A stretch of DNA of 64,000 nt from Opisthocomus hoazin (GCF_030867145.1 NC_134419.1:1984001-2048000); one strand, 5' to 3'; shown: positions 1-12,700, counted from the first letter of the stretch. The notes: generated by a model not told the origin, from the sequence alone. Numbers and translations: made by a program.

Positions 1-1530
1 CCGCCGAGATCGGTTTGCGTAGCCATGCCTCTTGTTCTAATAAACGCAGGAGATCTACCTAAAGCCGACACTTCCAGCGTTTGCTAACCTGCTTCTTTCC
101 CAAAATCATCGTGGGGGACCGCGTTCCCTCCGTTTCGTGCTCCCGGGCTGCTCTGCCTCGGCCGGGTAGCGGCATCCCGGCCAGGTTCGGGCTGCGTCTG
201 AGTCCGCAGCGAGTCCCCCGCTGCCCTCGCAAGCCGAGCGTCGTGTCCTTGCTGGGGGAGCGTAGCCTGGCGGGGGGGAGGACGGTGCCTGTGCCCTCGC
301 TGGGAGGCTTGCAAGTAGGGGTGATGAAGTTTGGTGGTTGTCCTGCTAATGGTGCTGTTGGTCTTGGAGCGGGGCTTCAGGGGAAGACCCGCGTGGGAGA
401 AACGTGAAGAGCAAGGAGAAAATGCGCTCGAGTGTTCTGTTGGGCATTTGGTGAAGGTCGATATGCAGAAATAGATGGATGATGAAATAATCTGCCTTTT
501 TTTTAAGAAAAAAAAAAAAATACCCTTTGGTAATAAGTATCTAATTTGGTTGTAGGCAGCTGCCTTGAGGTGCTGGTTTGTGATGCCCAGACGGAATCCT
601 CTTGCCAGGCTGGGTGTGGAGAAAACAGAGCTCTGTTATCCTGGATGTCTGCCCCAAGTCCAAGAGGAACGTTTGCCGCTGGGTGACACCAAGCCGGTCT
701 GAAAGATGGGAGATGTCTGCGTGCCGGGCTGGAGAGCAGACCTCGGAACGGGCTGCTAGCCCGCAGCACGACGGGGTGCAGGCTACTGAAGCTGCTCCCA
801 CGTTCTGCCCGGCTCTCGCTACAACAGCGGCCTGGGCTTTGCCGCTGGCAGGGGGTGCGGTGGTGGCCGCAGCCCGCGGCCGGTCGCTTCGCCGCCGGAC
901 TGGAGCGTGCCGGGCCGCAGGGGCGAGCACCTCAGCTGGAGCTGAGGGCGGGCAGCCCGTGGTGGTCCCGTGTTTCCCGACGGATGAGTGGGACGTGCTG
1001 TCACTGCATTCCCTGGAGGAGAGAAAGCAAGTAAGAGCTTACACGTTGGGCTTTGCTTTTTGAGTTTCAGCAGGGAGTACAGCTCCAGAAGTCGGGGTGA
1101 GGACGGGAGGCGTGGCCGTGGCTGGGGTGCTGTGTCTCGGCTCGGTGGCGGCATGGCGGCCGGTGTGCCTTGGCAGGGAGCAGTGGCTCCGGTGGCTTGC
1201 GGGCGTGGGGCCGGAGAGGAGCCGAGCGGGGCCGGCGCTGATGCTCGGCTGCGGATGTTTCGGTGCGGGGAGCTGCCCCGGTTTGCGTTGGGTCGCTGCC
1301 TGCGGGCGTGAGCTTGCCCGGCGCGGCCGAGAAGCGTGCTCGAGCCTTTGGGCCAGTCTGGAGGTGGCAGCGGGGACGCAAACAAGTCCCAGGCTTGAAA
1401 TACTATCCAAAAATACAGCTCAGAATTAAATTCCTGCTGTGTGAGTAGGGCTGTGCTGCGGAGCTGCCGCAGAGCCTCCTTGCACGTGGTTTGATGGCAA
1501 AAAACCCCACCATGGGAGACCCGTATTTAA
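1..1530. other. 3' flank of IL12RB2, no gene recognised
   Basis: Contains a plus-strand AATAAA near 38, an A-rich run near 509-523, and a CpG-rich stretch from about 780 to 1330. Open frames in the CpG-rich part have no recognisable domain. Confidence 0.4.
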
Positions 1531-1924
1531 ACCAGCTGAGGGAGCTGGGGCTGGTCAGCCTGGAGAAGAGAAGGCTGCTGGGTGACCTTAGAGCAGCTGC
1601 CAGTGCCTGGAGGGGCTACAGGAAGGGTGGAGAGGGGCTTTTCACAAGGGGGTGCAGTGATAGGACAAGGGGAACGGCTCCAAACTAACAGAGGGCAGAG
1701 TTAGATGAGATATTAGGAAGAAATTCTTCCCCCTGAGGGTGGTGAGGCCCTGGCCCAGGCTGCCTAGAGAAGCTGTGGCTGCCCCCTCCCTGGCAGTGCT
1801 CAAGGCCAGGTTGGATGGAGCTCTGAGCACCCTGGGCTGGTGGGAGATGTCCCTGCTGATGGCAGGGGGGTTGGAACCAGATGAGCTTTAGGGTCCCTTC
1901 CAACCCAAACCACTCTGTGATTGA
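1531..1924 (+). mobile_element. CR1 LINE 3' fragment
   Basis: Starts in the GAGGGAGCTGGGGCTGGTCA region and ends CCAAACCACTCTGTGATTG. It is more diverged than most copies here and belongs to a subfamily with a different 3' end (GGTCCCTTCCAACCC). Confidence 0.85.
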
Positions 1925-2279
1925 AAGGGCGGGTGGAAGGGGAGGGCGCACGTCGCTGGCGTGGGTGACGAGGTGAGGCGGGCTGGGTGCTGTGCCCGCA
2001 CCTCTCAAGCGAGGGGCTGTCGCAGCCCCTGCCCTGAATGGGCTGAGCTCTTGCCAAGTCACTGGGCAGTGAGGTCAGGGAAGCGTTCTCGTCCTCCAGC
2101 GACTGCCGAGCTCCCTGGCGGGGAGAACAGGCTGTGCCGCAGCCACGGCGCGGGAAGGATCCCTTGGCCGGCCTGGGACAGGTCGTGCGTGTCGGGAGCG
2201 GGGTCTGTGCCACCGAGGAGCCCTCAAGCGTGGTACGCTTGGTGATCTCTGAGCTGCTCCTCTCCTCTGCGGGGATCTT

Positions 2280-2592
2280 CACAGAATGGTCAGGGTGGGC
2301 AGGGCCCTCTGTGGGTCACCCAGTCCAACCCCCTGCCCAAGCAGGGTCACCCAGAGCAGGCTGCATAGCACCGTGGCCAGGCGGGGCTGGAATGTCTCCA
2401 GAGAAGGAGACTCCACAGCCTCCCTGGGCAGCCTGGGCCAGGGCTCCGTCACCCTCAGAGGGAAGAAGTTCTTCCTTGGGTTCAGCTGGAACTTCCCATG
2501 CTCCAGTTTGTGCCCGTTGCCCCTTGTCCTGTCGCTGGGCACCACTGGAAAGAGTCTGGCCCCGTCCTCCTGACACCCACCCTGAAGATGTC
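2280..2592 (-). mobile_element. CR1 LINE 3' fragment
   Basis: Begins with the reverse-complement tail CACAGAATGGTCAGGG and runs through the GGGTCACCCAGAGCAGGCTG region; 5'-truncated. Confidence 0.9.
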
Positions 2593-2794
2593 TCTGAGCA
2601 TCTCTGGGCTGCTCCTCTCGCAGCGTCTCCCCGCAGCCCCTTTCGGCTTTGGGGCAGCAGTTTCCCCGGGCAGAAGCTGTCTGCATCTCCTGGGTTCCTT
2701 ATCCCTGAGAAGCGACCCGGGAGGCCTGCTGCCCGCCGTCACGCCCCGGCTTCGACTGCAGGCTCCAGCTGCAGGCTCCAACCTGTCTCAGCCA

Positions 2795-3225
2795 GGTTGT
2801 TTGGGGGTCTGGGGGGGTATGGGGGGTCTGTGGGTGTGCAGTGGGAGCTGCTGGGGGTGTCTGGGGGTCTGGGTTTGCAGTGGGAGCTGCTGGGGGTGTC
2901 TGGGGGGTCTGTGGGTGTGCGGTGGGAGCTGCTGGGTGTCTCGGGGGGGTTTGTGAGTGTGCAGTGGGAGCTGCTGGGGGTGTCTGGGGGTCTGTGGGTG
3001 TGCGGTGGGAGCTGCTGGGTGAGTCTGGGGGTCTGGGTGTGCGGTGGGAGCTGCTGGGTGTGCCTGGGGCGTTTGTGGGTGTGTGGTGGGAGCTGCTGGG
3101 GGTGTGGTGGGGGTCTGTGGGTGTGTCTGGGGGTCTGTGGGTGTCTTTTGGGAGCTTCTGGGTGTCTCTGGGGGCCTAGATGTGCAGTGGGAGCTACTGG
3201 TGGTGTCTCTGGGGGTCTGAAGCCA
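2795..3225. repeat. Minisatellite, 39-42 bp unit, about 10 copies
   Basis: Repeats of GTGGGAGCTGCTGGG spaced 39-42 bp apart (2841, 2880, 2922, 2964, 3005, 3044, 3086) with G-rich spacers such as TGTCTGGGGGTCTGTGGGTG. Confidence 0.9.
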
Positions 3226-3615
3226 GCTGAGCTCTCCCCGCTGTGGCTTTGCTTCTTGCTCGGAGCGGGAGGGCAGGGGTAGCAGCATCTGCTGCGGGCG
3301 CGTCCGTCACCGCTGCGGAAGGAGAGCGGGGCTGCGAGGGCCGTTCGCTCGCCGCGAGGTGTTTGCTCCGAGGTGGTGGCATCACAGGGGGGTTTTGTCA
3401 CCCGTGAATGCCGCTGCTTGGTGGCTGGCATAGCTGGAGCGGCCGCCTGATGCTGGGTGGGAGGAGGGTGCTCCAGGTGAGTTTGGGTCTGGACTACTCC
3501 AGCGGCACCGCTGTGGCTTTCTTTTTGAAGACGCTTTGTGCTGCGCGTCGCTGCAGCGTGGCGCTTGAGCTTGACCAGAGGAAACCACGGGAAAGAAATT
3601 TCAGGTTTCCAACAT

Positions 3616-3621
3616 TTTATT
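3616..3621 (-). other. Candidate polyadenylation signal for IL12RB2
   Basis: AATAAA on the minus strand, about 2.7 kb past the IL12RB2 stop; I saw no closer AATAAA. If used, the 3' UTR would contain the whole 3.9-5.9 kb minisatellite. Confidence 0.3.
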
Positions 3622-3696
3622 TATATATATATACATCTAGTAAACAAAGTCATTAAATGCATAACACACACTTCAAGCCTGTAATTAGAATACTTC

Positions 3697-3702
3697 AATA
3701 AA
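3697..3702 (+). other. AATAAA on the plus strand, convergent with IL12RB2
   Basis: A plus-strand AATAAA about 80 bp from the minus-strand one. A plus-strand neighbour ending here (SERBP1 by mammalian synteny) is possible but no coding sequence supports it. Confidence 0.2.
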
Positions 3703-3917
3703 TGGTTTAAATTCTTCTCAGCAGTCCATCAGACCGCATGCAGGCGCTGCCTGTCCCTTCTGTTCCCGGTGAGGGTTGGTGTTCCCTGGAGTGAGCTACG
3801 AGGGCAGGCTGGCCGTGGCCGAGCCGCCAGCCCTGCTGCGGCCGTGTCCCGCGTGGGCTCTGGGGACGAGGTGACTTCGTGCCGGGGCTGCGGTGAGGAA
3901 TGCTGCTGGGTGGTAGG

Positions 3918-5868
3918 TGGCATGAGGGTCCCTGAGCACAACCCCAGGTGGCATAGGGGTCCCTGAGCATACCCCTGGGTGGCACAGGGGTCCCCAATCC
4001 CATCTCCAAGTGACATGAGGGTCCCCGAGCACATCCCTGGGTGGCACAGGGGTCCCCAATCCCAGCTCCAGGTGACATGAGGGTCCCTGAGCACAACCCC
4101 AGGTGGCACAGGGGTCCCTGAGCATACCCCTGGGTGGCACAGGGGTCCCCAATCCCATCTCCAAGTGACATGAGGGTCCCCGAGCACATCCCTGGGTGGC
4201 ACAGGGGTCCCCAATCCCATCTCCAGGTGGCACAGGGGTCCCTGAGCACATCCCTGGGTGGCACAGGGGTCCCCAATCCCATCTCCAAGTGACATGAGGG
4301 TCCCCGAACACATCCCTGGGTGGCACAGGGGTCCCCAATCCCATCTCCAGGTGGCACAGGGGTCCCTGAGCACATACCTGGGTGGCAAAGAGGGTCCCCA
4401 ATCCCATCTCCAGGTGACATGAGGGTCCCCAAGCACAACCCCAGGTGGCACAGGGGTCCCTGAGCACATCCCTGGGTGGCACAGGGGTCCCCAATCCCAT
4501 CTCCATCTCCAAGTGACATGAGGGTCCCCGAGCACATCTCCAGGTGGCACAGGGGTCCCCAATCCCATCTCCAGGTGGCACAGGGGTCCCTGAGCACATC
4601 CCTGGGTGGCACAGGGGTCCCCAATCCCATCTCCAGGTGACATGAGGGTCCCCAAGCACATCCCTGGGTTGCACAGGGGTCCCCAATCCCATCTCCAGGT
4701 GGCACAGGGGTCCCTGAGCACATCCCTGGGTGGCACAGGGGTCCCCAATCCCATCTCCAAGTGACATGAGGGTCCCCGAACACATCCCTGGGTGGCACAG
4801 GGGTCCCCAATCCCATCTCCAGGTGGCACAGGGGTCCCTGAGCACATACCTGGGTGGCAAAGAGGGTCCCCAATCCCATCTCCAGGTGACATGAGGGTCC
4901 CCAAGCACAACCCCAGGTGGCACAGGGGTCCCTGAGCACATCCCTGGGTGGCACAGGGGTCCCCAATCCCATCTCCATCTCCAAGTGACATGAGGGTCCC
5001 CGAGCACATCTCCAGGTGGCACAGGGGTCCCCAATCCCATCTCCAGGTGGCACAGGGGTCCCTGAGCACATCCCTGGGTGGCACAGGGGTCCCCAATCCC
5101 ATCTCCAGGTGACATGAGGGTCCCCAAGCACATCCCTGGGTGGCACAGGGGTCCCCAATCCCATCTCCAGGTGGCACAGGGGTCCCTGAGCACATCCCTG
5201 GGTGGCACAGGGGTCCCCAATCCCATCTCCAAGTGACATGAGGGTCCCCGAACACATCCCTGGGTGGCACAGGGGTCCCCAATCCCATCTCCAGGTGGCA
5301 CAGGGGTCCCTGAGCACATACCTGGGTGGCAAAGAGGGTCCCCAATCCCATCTCCAGGTGACATGAGGGTCCCCAAGCACAACCCCAGGTGGCACAGGGG
5401 TCCCTGAGCACATCCCTGGGTGGCACAGGGGTCCCCAATCCCATCTCCATCTCCAAGTGACATGAGGGTCCCCGAGCACATCTCCAGGTGGCACAGGGGT
5501 CCCCAATCCCATCTCCAGGTGGCACAGGGGTCCCTGAGCACATCCCTGGGTGGCACAGGGGTCCCCAATCCCATCTCCAGGTGACATGAGGGTCCCCAAG
5601 CACATCCCTGGGTGGCACAGGGGTCCCCAATCCCATCTCCAGGTGGCACAGGGGTCCCTGAGCACATCCCTGGGTGGCACAGGGGTCCCCAATCCCATCT
5701 CCAGGTGACATGAGGGTCCCCGAGCACATCTCCAGGTGACATGAGGGTCCCTGAGCACAACCCCAGGTGGCACAGGGGTCCCTGAGCACATCCCTGGGTG
5801 GCAAAGAGGGTCCCCAATCCCATCTCCAAGTGACATGAGGGTCCCTGAGCACATCCCCAGGTGACACA
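3918..5868. repeat. Minisatellite, 31-bp half-units in 62-bp dimers, 472-bp higher-order repeat
   Basis: GGCACAGGGGTCCCCAATCC alternates with GTGACATGAGGGTCCCCGAG. Marker variants recur exactly 472 bp apart: TCCCCGAACA at 4301, 4773 and 5245; GGTGGCAAAG at 4381, 4853 and 5325. Lies between the IL12RB2 stop and the candidate poly(A) signal. Long open frames across it are a by-product of the repeat. Confidence 0.95.
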
Positions 5869-6321
5869 GCCGAAGCTGCTGTGTGCAGCTGGAGGGGGCT
5901 GGGGTCCCAGCTGGGGTCCAGCTGGGGCTGGGACGCCCATCTCTGACCCTGGCGTCGCTCCCCGCTCTGTCTGGGCGAGCGAGGTGGTGGTCAGCACGTC
6001 TTGGTGGGCCGAGCCGCTCGTGACGGGGTCTGGGGCAGCCCAGGCTGCTTGAAGGCATCCGGGTCATTAATTAACCAGGTCGTGCAGCTCCAGCGTTCCC
6101 GATCTTCGCTCTTTGATTCTACCCGAGCGTGCTGGGGGGGTGAGGAGCTGCGGTGTCGTGCGGTGAGGTGGGACGTGCAGCGCCGGGAAGGTTGGTGAGC
6201 TGGGTGGTTTTATCACTTACAAGGGGTTACCTGCAAGTGGCTGGACCGGCCGTACTGAAACACGCGGAAATATTTCAGTAAAGTGCAAAAAATCACGCTG
6301 GGCTTACACCGCCGCGACCGC
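5869..6321 (-). other. IL12RB2: Proximal 3' UTR of IL12RB2 (inferred)
   Basis: Unique sequence directly after the stop codon on the transcript strand. No AATAAA is visible here. Confidence 0.4.
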
Positions 6322-6786
6322 CTACCTCGTGAAAGAGCTGCAGTTTATTTTCACCCTGTCCAGAGTAAGATTCCCGTCGTAGGGAAGTGCGGGTGTCAGG
6401 AAAGCTGTTGGGAAGACGGAGAGCAGACCGCACTCGAGTTCCGCGTGCTCTCCGGCGGTAGCCGGGGGTAGGCACGGGGCGGCGGTGTCGGCGGCGGGGC
6501 TGGCGATGTACTCGGAGACCGCCTGCGTCTGCTCCGTCACCTCCACCGCCATCCTCTTGTAGAGGTCGGGGAGCGGCTGCTGGTCGGGCTCGGCGCCGGG
6601 CAGAGCCCCGTACTCGGGCTCGTCGTGCCCCGGGCCGCTCGCCGGCGGCCACTCGCCGTCCGCCCCGCTGCCGAGGAGGACCCGCAGCTCGCCCTTGGCG
6701 AAGGCTTCCTCCACGGCGGTCAGCTCGGGCTCTTCGAAGCTGCTGGTGCTGGGTGGGAAGGGGCTGGAGGGCAAGCTCAGCTCCGC
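6322..6786 (-). CDS. IL12RB2: IL12RB2 coding exon 15: cytoplasmic tail and stop
   Basis: Residues 681-834 and a TAG stop at 6322-6324. Acceptor CCTCCGCAG. It retains LPDLYKRM (human VDLYKVL), LLSVFP and the C-terminal [13 protein letters not shown] (human CGDKLTLDQLKMRC). Tail tyrosines are at about 739, 756, 773 and 816. The human STAT4 motif GYLPSNID is replaced by EYIASPAAD. Confidence 0.93.
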   Translation of the reverse strand, partial: AELSLPSSPFPPSTSSFEEPELTAVEEAFAKGELRVLLGSGADGEWPPASGPGHDEPEYGALPGAEPDQQPLPDLYKRMAVEVTEQTQAVSEYIASPAADTAAPCLPPATAGEHAELECGLLSVFPTAFLTPALPYDGNLTLDRVKINCSSFTR

Positions 6787-9700
6787 CTGCGGAGGGGCAC
6801 GCAGGAATTAATTACGTGGTCGGCATCCTATGACCTCCCACCCCCACGACGCAAGCATCCCTCCACGTGGCAGCAAATTCTGCTGGAAAGGAGAGGTCCC
6901 CGCGTTGCTCTGGTGTTTCGTTCGCCCGATACGGTCAAACACGGGAGGAGAACGGAGCTCTCCGCCGCGTTTGCTGCGCTGAGACGCCTGACTCGCACGG
7001 CTCCGATGGCTTTTTCTGCTGAAGGTGATGGGGGGGGGTTAGAAGGGGGAAAAAAAAATAGAATTTACCTTCATAGAGGTGTAGTTCTTGGCCCACGTGG
7101 CGTTAGCTGGGTCTGGGATGGCTTTGCTCTGCCACTGCGGCACAAGCACGGAGAGGAGCGAGAGAAACCTGCGGATTGAGTAAGCGCGATGAGAAGCGTG
7201 AACGCCGACTCCTGCGGCGCTGACCTGGGCGTGCGGGTGGCCAAGAGCTCGGTGTAACCACGCACCAGTACGGGCTGGGGGGGACCTGCTGGAGAGCAGC
7301 TCTGCGGAGAGGGACTGCGAGTGCTGGGGGACGACAGGGTGACCATGAGCCAGCAGCGTGCCCTGGGTGCCCAGAAGGGCAGTGGGATCCTGGGGTGCAT
7401 CACAAGGAGTGTGGGCAGCAGGGCGAGGGAGGTTCTCCTCCCCCTCTGCTCTGCCCTGGTGAGGCCCCATCTGCAGTGCTGTGTCCAGTGCTGGGCTCCC
7501 CAGTTCAAGAAAGATGAGGAGCTACTGGAGAGAGTCCAGCGGAGGGCTGCGAGGATGAGGAGGGGACTGGAGCATCTCTCCTACGAGGAGAGGCTGAGGG
7601 AGCTGGGCTTGTTCAGCCTGGAGAAGAGAAGGCTGAGAGGGGACCTTAGAAATGCTGATAAATATCTGCAGGGTGGGGGTCAGGAGGACGGGGCCAGACT
7701 CTTTCCAGTGGTGCCCAGCGACAGGACAAGGGGCAACAGGCACAAACTGGAGCATGGGAAGTTCCAGCTGAACCCGAGGAAGAACTTCTTCCCTCTGAGG
7801 GTGATGGAGCCCTGGCCCAGGCTGCCCAGGGAGGCTGTGGAGTCTCCTTCTCTGGAGATATTCCAGCCCCGCCTGGCCGCGGTGCTGTGCCCCCTGCTCT
7901 GGGTGACCCTGCTTGGGCAGGGGGTTGGGCTGGGTGACCCACAGAGGGCCCTGCCAACCCTGACCATGCTGGGATTCTGTAACCGGGGTCCTGCTGAGAC
8001 CCCGGCTGGGTGGGGGGCCTGGCAGGGCGGGCGCTCAGTCCTGGGGAACCTGGCGGGGGAAATGTGTGTGCTGCTCTACAGGAAAATGGTTTTTAGTCTC
8101 GGGGTTTTGCTTCTCGCCCAGGTTAATTGCCAAGGCTCTTACCCCTTCAGTTTTGTTTTGGCGGCAGCAAACCTTAAGCTCTAGGTTAAAAATCCACAAG
8201 ATATGTGAAGTAGGGCTGTATTTTAAGCTCAGTGGGTGTTGTTACCACTTGTGTGCTCTGAAACCTTTGTTGAGAACAATTCCTGCTGTTCCTCAAGGCA
8301 CCCCGAAAGGACGCGGCCGTCCCTTCTGACAGCAGCTCCGTGCTTTGGTGGAACGCAACAGATGGATCCACTCACGCTTTTCTTGCCAGAGGCACAGAGC
8401 AGACACAGGCTGAGAAGATGAAGAAGCTGCAGGTAAGCACAACAGTCGTCCAGTCCCCAGCACCTGAAAAGCAGAACACCCATCATTCATCTGTATTAAA
8501 AAAATAGCAAATTTAAAGAAGCTGGTTCAAGTCAGACAGTGGTTTCTCAGTGAACGCCTCGGCTTTACTGCGCTTGTGCTATCGGCTTAAAATGTAATTT
8601 TTGCAAACCCAGATTTTACACCAGGAAAACTGCTGCCTTGTCTGGATTGCTTTCACAGAATCATTAAGGTTGGAAAAGACCTCTAAGATCATCAAGTCCA
8701 ACTGTCCACCCAACACCCCCACGCCTGCTAAACCATGTCCCCAAGTGCCACATCTACATGGATTTTGAACCCCCCCAGGGATGGGGACTCCCCCACTGCC
8801 CTGGGCAGCCTGGTCTGATGCCCGACCACTCTTTCAATAGAGAAATTTTTCCCATTATCCAACCTGAACCTCCCCTGACGCAGCTTGAGGCCATTGCCTC
8901 TCGTCCTGTCGCTGGTTCCTGGGGAGCAGAGACCAACCCCCCCTCACTCCACCCTCCCTTCAGGTAGTTGTAGAGAGTGAGAAGGTCCCCCCTCAGCCTC
9001 CTCTTCTCCAGACTGAGCAGCCCCAGCTCCCTCAGCCGCTCCTCATCAGACTTGTTCTCCAGACCCCTCCCCACCTCGCTGCCCTGCTCTGGACACGCTC
9101 CAGCCCCTCAATGTCCTTCTTACGGTGAGGGACCCAAAGCTGAACACAGCACTCCAGGTGCCAATGATACAGTGAACGCCTTGGCACAAAACTGGGTGCT
9201 TGGAGGGGAAGAGATGCTGCATTTCCAAACCAGCCAAAGCTAGAGATCGTCAGTAGTTTTGAGAGTCATGGGAAAAGCATTCCCAGTCGGTGGGAAAGAG
9301 GGGGCCGAGGGCTCGGAGCCCTCCTGGCCCGGTGACCCGTACTTTCCAAGCGGAGGAGCTGGCTGTTGCCGCGGGGCCCCTCGCCGGCGGCCGTTGACGC
9401 CGTCATCCACAGGGCGTAGAGCTCACCGGGCTGCAGGTCGGCGACGTACAGTGAGCGCGGCGCCCGCGCGTCCGCAACGGCTGCGGGGAAGGCGGGGAGA
9501 GCAGGTCAACCACCCGGCGCGCGTTTGCCGTGGTGAATGTCAACGAACCCGGCTTCCAGCGCTTGGAGCACGGAGAGGTATCTGCTAATTTAACTCATTT
9601 CCTTTCCTCTGCTCTGTTTATTGCCGCCTGGCTCGGAATGGTGGCACCGAGCCGCTGGCAGGGCTATAGAAGACCTTACGCTAGAAGGTCTTTCTGCATA

Positions 9701-12700
9701 AAGTTAAGATAAACCCCATTTTCGGCGAAGCTACTGAAGGTGAAGGGTTCTGGAGCAGAGGTTCGCGCCGAGGGACCCTTTGTCTGGTGGCAAAACCGCA
9801 GCGGCGAGGCGGCAAAAACGCCGTCTGAACATGAGGAAGAACTTCTTCCCTCTGAGGGTGATGGAGCCCTGGCCCAGGCTGCCCAGGGAGGCTGTGGAGT
9901 CTCCTTCTCTGGAGATATTCAAGACCCGCCTGGACAAGATCCTGTGCAGCCTGCTGTAGGTGACCCTGCTGAGGCAGGAGGGTTGGACTAGATGACCCAC
10001 AGAGGTCCCTTCCAACCCCTACTATTCTGTGATTCTGTGATTTTTGAGGTGGAAACCTGGCAGTTAGGGAGTTGGAGTGAGCAGGGGCTTGGGCGGGCGA
10101 AGGGTACGGGTGTGGGAGCGCGGTGGGTGCTGCGTGTCCCTGCATGCATCCCGTGCGGAGCACGCATCCCCTGGGCAGGGCTTCGGACAGCCCGGTGTTC
10201 TCCCCTGCCGGTAGTTACAAGGGTTTGTGCTGACTGCGACTTCAGAAAATAACTAAAAAAACCCTAATCTGGTAGTTCCACATTCCAAATAACTTAGCAA
10301 GATCCAACCCAAAGTGGGAGACCCTCTGCGTGGGGCTGTTGATGGGCAGCCATAGCCGAGGGAGCTGACTCGGAGCCTTGCTGCCAGCCCCCGGGGCAGC
10401 CCAGCTGCCCGTGGCTCCCTGACCACGCCGAGCTTCCCGAGGGCATCGCTCCCTCCCAGCTTCTCCACTCCACCGTCCCGTCGGTCCACGCCGGCTGCCT
10501 ACCGTAGACACCCGGGGCTTCCCCCCGGTCCTTCTTCTGCAGGTAGACCTGGTAGCCGGTGATGCAGCCCCGCTGCTGCCGGGCAGGGATTGCTGCCCAC
10601 GAAACCACGACGCCGTTTGCCCGCGGCGTGGTGTGCATCTGGGGCCCAGCTGACGGCGCTGCAAAACAGCGGGCTGATGATTACTGCCGAGCTGAAGCTG
10701 GCTTAAAAATAGCTGGAGGAGTGTTACCGTGACTCACCTTGTGCTCTGGAGTGTCCCCGAACGGACGCCGCTTGTCCGGCTCTGTCCCGATAGAGCGCGA
10801 ACACGCTGATCTGGTAGCACACATCATCTTCTATGCGCTCTAAATAGAGAAATTAGAAGTGGGGAGTTAATTGCTAAAGTATTCACAGTCATCCCAGAAT
10901 CACAGAATGTTTGGGGTTGGCAGGGACCTCTGTGGGTCACCCAGCCCAACCCCCTGCCCAAGCAGGGTCACCCAGAGCCGGCTGCACAGCACCGCGTCCA
11001 GGCGGGGCTGGAATATCTCCAGAGAAGGAGACTCCACAGCCTCCCTGGGCAGCCTGGGCCAGGGCTCCGTCACCCTCAGAGGGAAGAAGTTCTTCCTCCT
11101 GTTCAGCTGGAACTTCCCATGCTCCAGTTTGTAATGCATTTACGTTAGCTGCTTAAATTTCAGGTGAATCTTCTGAGTTATGGACACGTCTGTCATCAGG
11201 AAGGAAAGAAATGCTCCTGCGTGAGCTCCCGTCCAGTGTGGCAGAACCTTGCCGTGCATTCAGCAAGCGACGCTGGGCTTGGCAGGGGCTCCTCTCTCCC
11301 CTTCCCAATGCAGAGCACAGCACGATGCCGTGAATACGCTGCTTTTTCCGATGGGGTGGACATGCTGCTGTCCCCAGCTCATCCGTGAGCGGGGATGTAA
11401 ACACTGCCCTAGTGAGGCCCCATGTGCAGTGCTGTGTCCAGTGCTGGGCTCCCCAGGTCAAGAAAGATGAGGAGCAACTGGAGAGAGTCCAGTGGAGGGC
11501 TGTGAGGATGAGGAGGGGACTGGAACATCTCTCCTACGAGGAGAGGCTGAGGGAGCTGGGCTTGTTCAGCCTGGAGAAGAGAAGGCTGAGAGGGGACCTT
11601 AGAAATGCCTCTAAATATCTGCAGGGTGGGTGTCAGGAGGACGGGGCCAGACTCTTTCCAGTGGTGCCCAGTGACAGGACAAGGGGCAACGGGCACAAAC
11701 TGGAGCATGGGAAGTTCCAGCTGAACCCGAGGAAGAACTTCTTCCCTCTGAGGGTGACGGAGCCCTGGCCCAGGCTGCCCAGGGAGGCTGTGGAGTCTCC
11801 TTCTCTGGAGATATTCCAGCCCCGCCTGGACACGGTGCTGTGCAGCCGGCTCTGGGTGACCCTGCTTGGGCAGGGGGTTGGGCTGGGTGACCCACAGAGG
11901 TCCCTGCCAACCCCGACCAGTCTGTGATTCTGTGATTCTGTGATTCTGTGATTCTATGCTGTCGGAGCTTCGCAGCCGCCCGATGTGCACAACGCCGACG
12001 CGTGATATGGGTTGGGGATTAGTAACCAACAATTATTAGAAAGGAAACAGTCTGCTCGTCAGCCTTTGATCTCTGGTACCTCTAGCTGGTTGGTTTCGTT
12101 TCAGAGGGACCGGGTTTTTTCAGAGACATTTTACTTATCGGGTGTAAATCTCAGCTGAGAGCAACTGTGGGACGGAGCCTGGAGCAGCCACAGATTTCAC
12201 CCCTCCTATAGAGAAAGCTTTAAATGCCATCATTTCTTATGCTGAATTAGTAAAAATCAGAATCTGACTTCTTCCTTAATTATCTCTCAGAATAAAAGGG
12301 CACCGCAGGCGCATCCCGCCGGGCAGGGGTAGATAGATACCTGCTAGCACTGCGGACAGGTTGGACGCCGGGAGCTTGACCCAGGCCAGCGGGGACTGCG
12401 GGCGCGAGCTGCTCTCGGCGTCGGCCCACTCCACCACGTACCCGCCGACGGTGGGCCGGGCGGGTGGCTGCCAGGTGACGAGGATGCTGCTGTTCCCCAG
12501 GGCTACGGCGGAGACCTTCTGAGGAGGAGGCAGGTCTGGCAGGGGAGGCAGAGCAGGCAAGAGAGAGAGAGACCGTCAGCACAAACTCAACTTCACCGCA
12601 GGCAAAGCAGCGAGGTGGGGAGGGGGCTGGAGAACAAGTCCTGTGAGGAGCAGCTGAGGGAGCTGAGGCTGGTTAGCCTGGAGAAGAGGAGGCTGAGGGG

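Larger units (their letters stand above)
3226..3917. other. Non-repetitive 3' flank
   Basis: Mixed sequence with a TA-rich run near 3615-3635 and the two convergent AATAAA signals. No gene seen. Confidence 0.4.

Noticed and set aside
1-3700. SERBP1 3' end, expected by synteny
   Set aside because: No sequence resembling the RG-rich SERBP1 C terminus was found. Only convergent AATAAA signals are present.
3707-6067. Open frames of more than 700 codons on the minus strand
   Set aside because: They are entirely the 31/62-bp minisatellite translated in three frames; no unique coding sequence or start context.
6625-7179. 184-codon plus-strand frame over the IL12RB2 tail exon
   Set aside because: Shadow of the real minus-strand coding exons 15 and 14.
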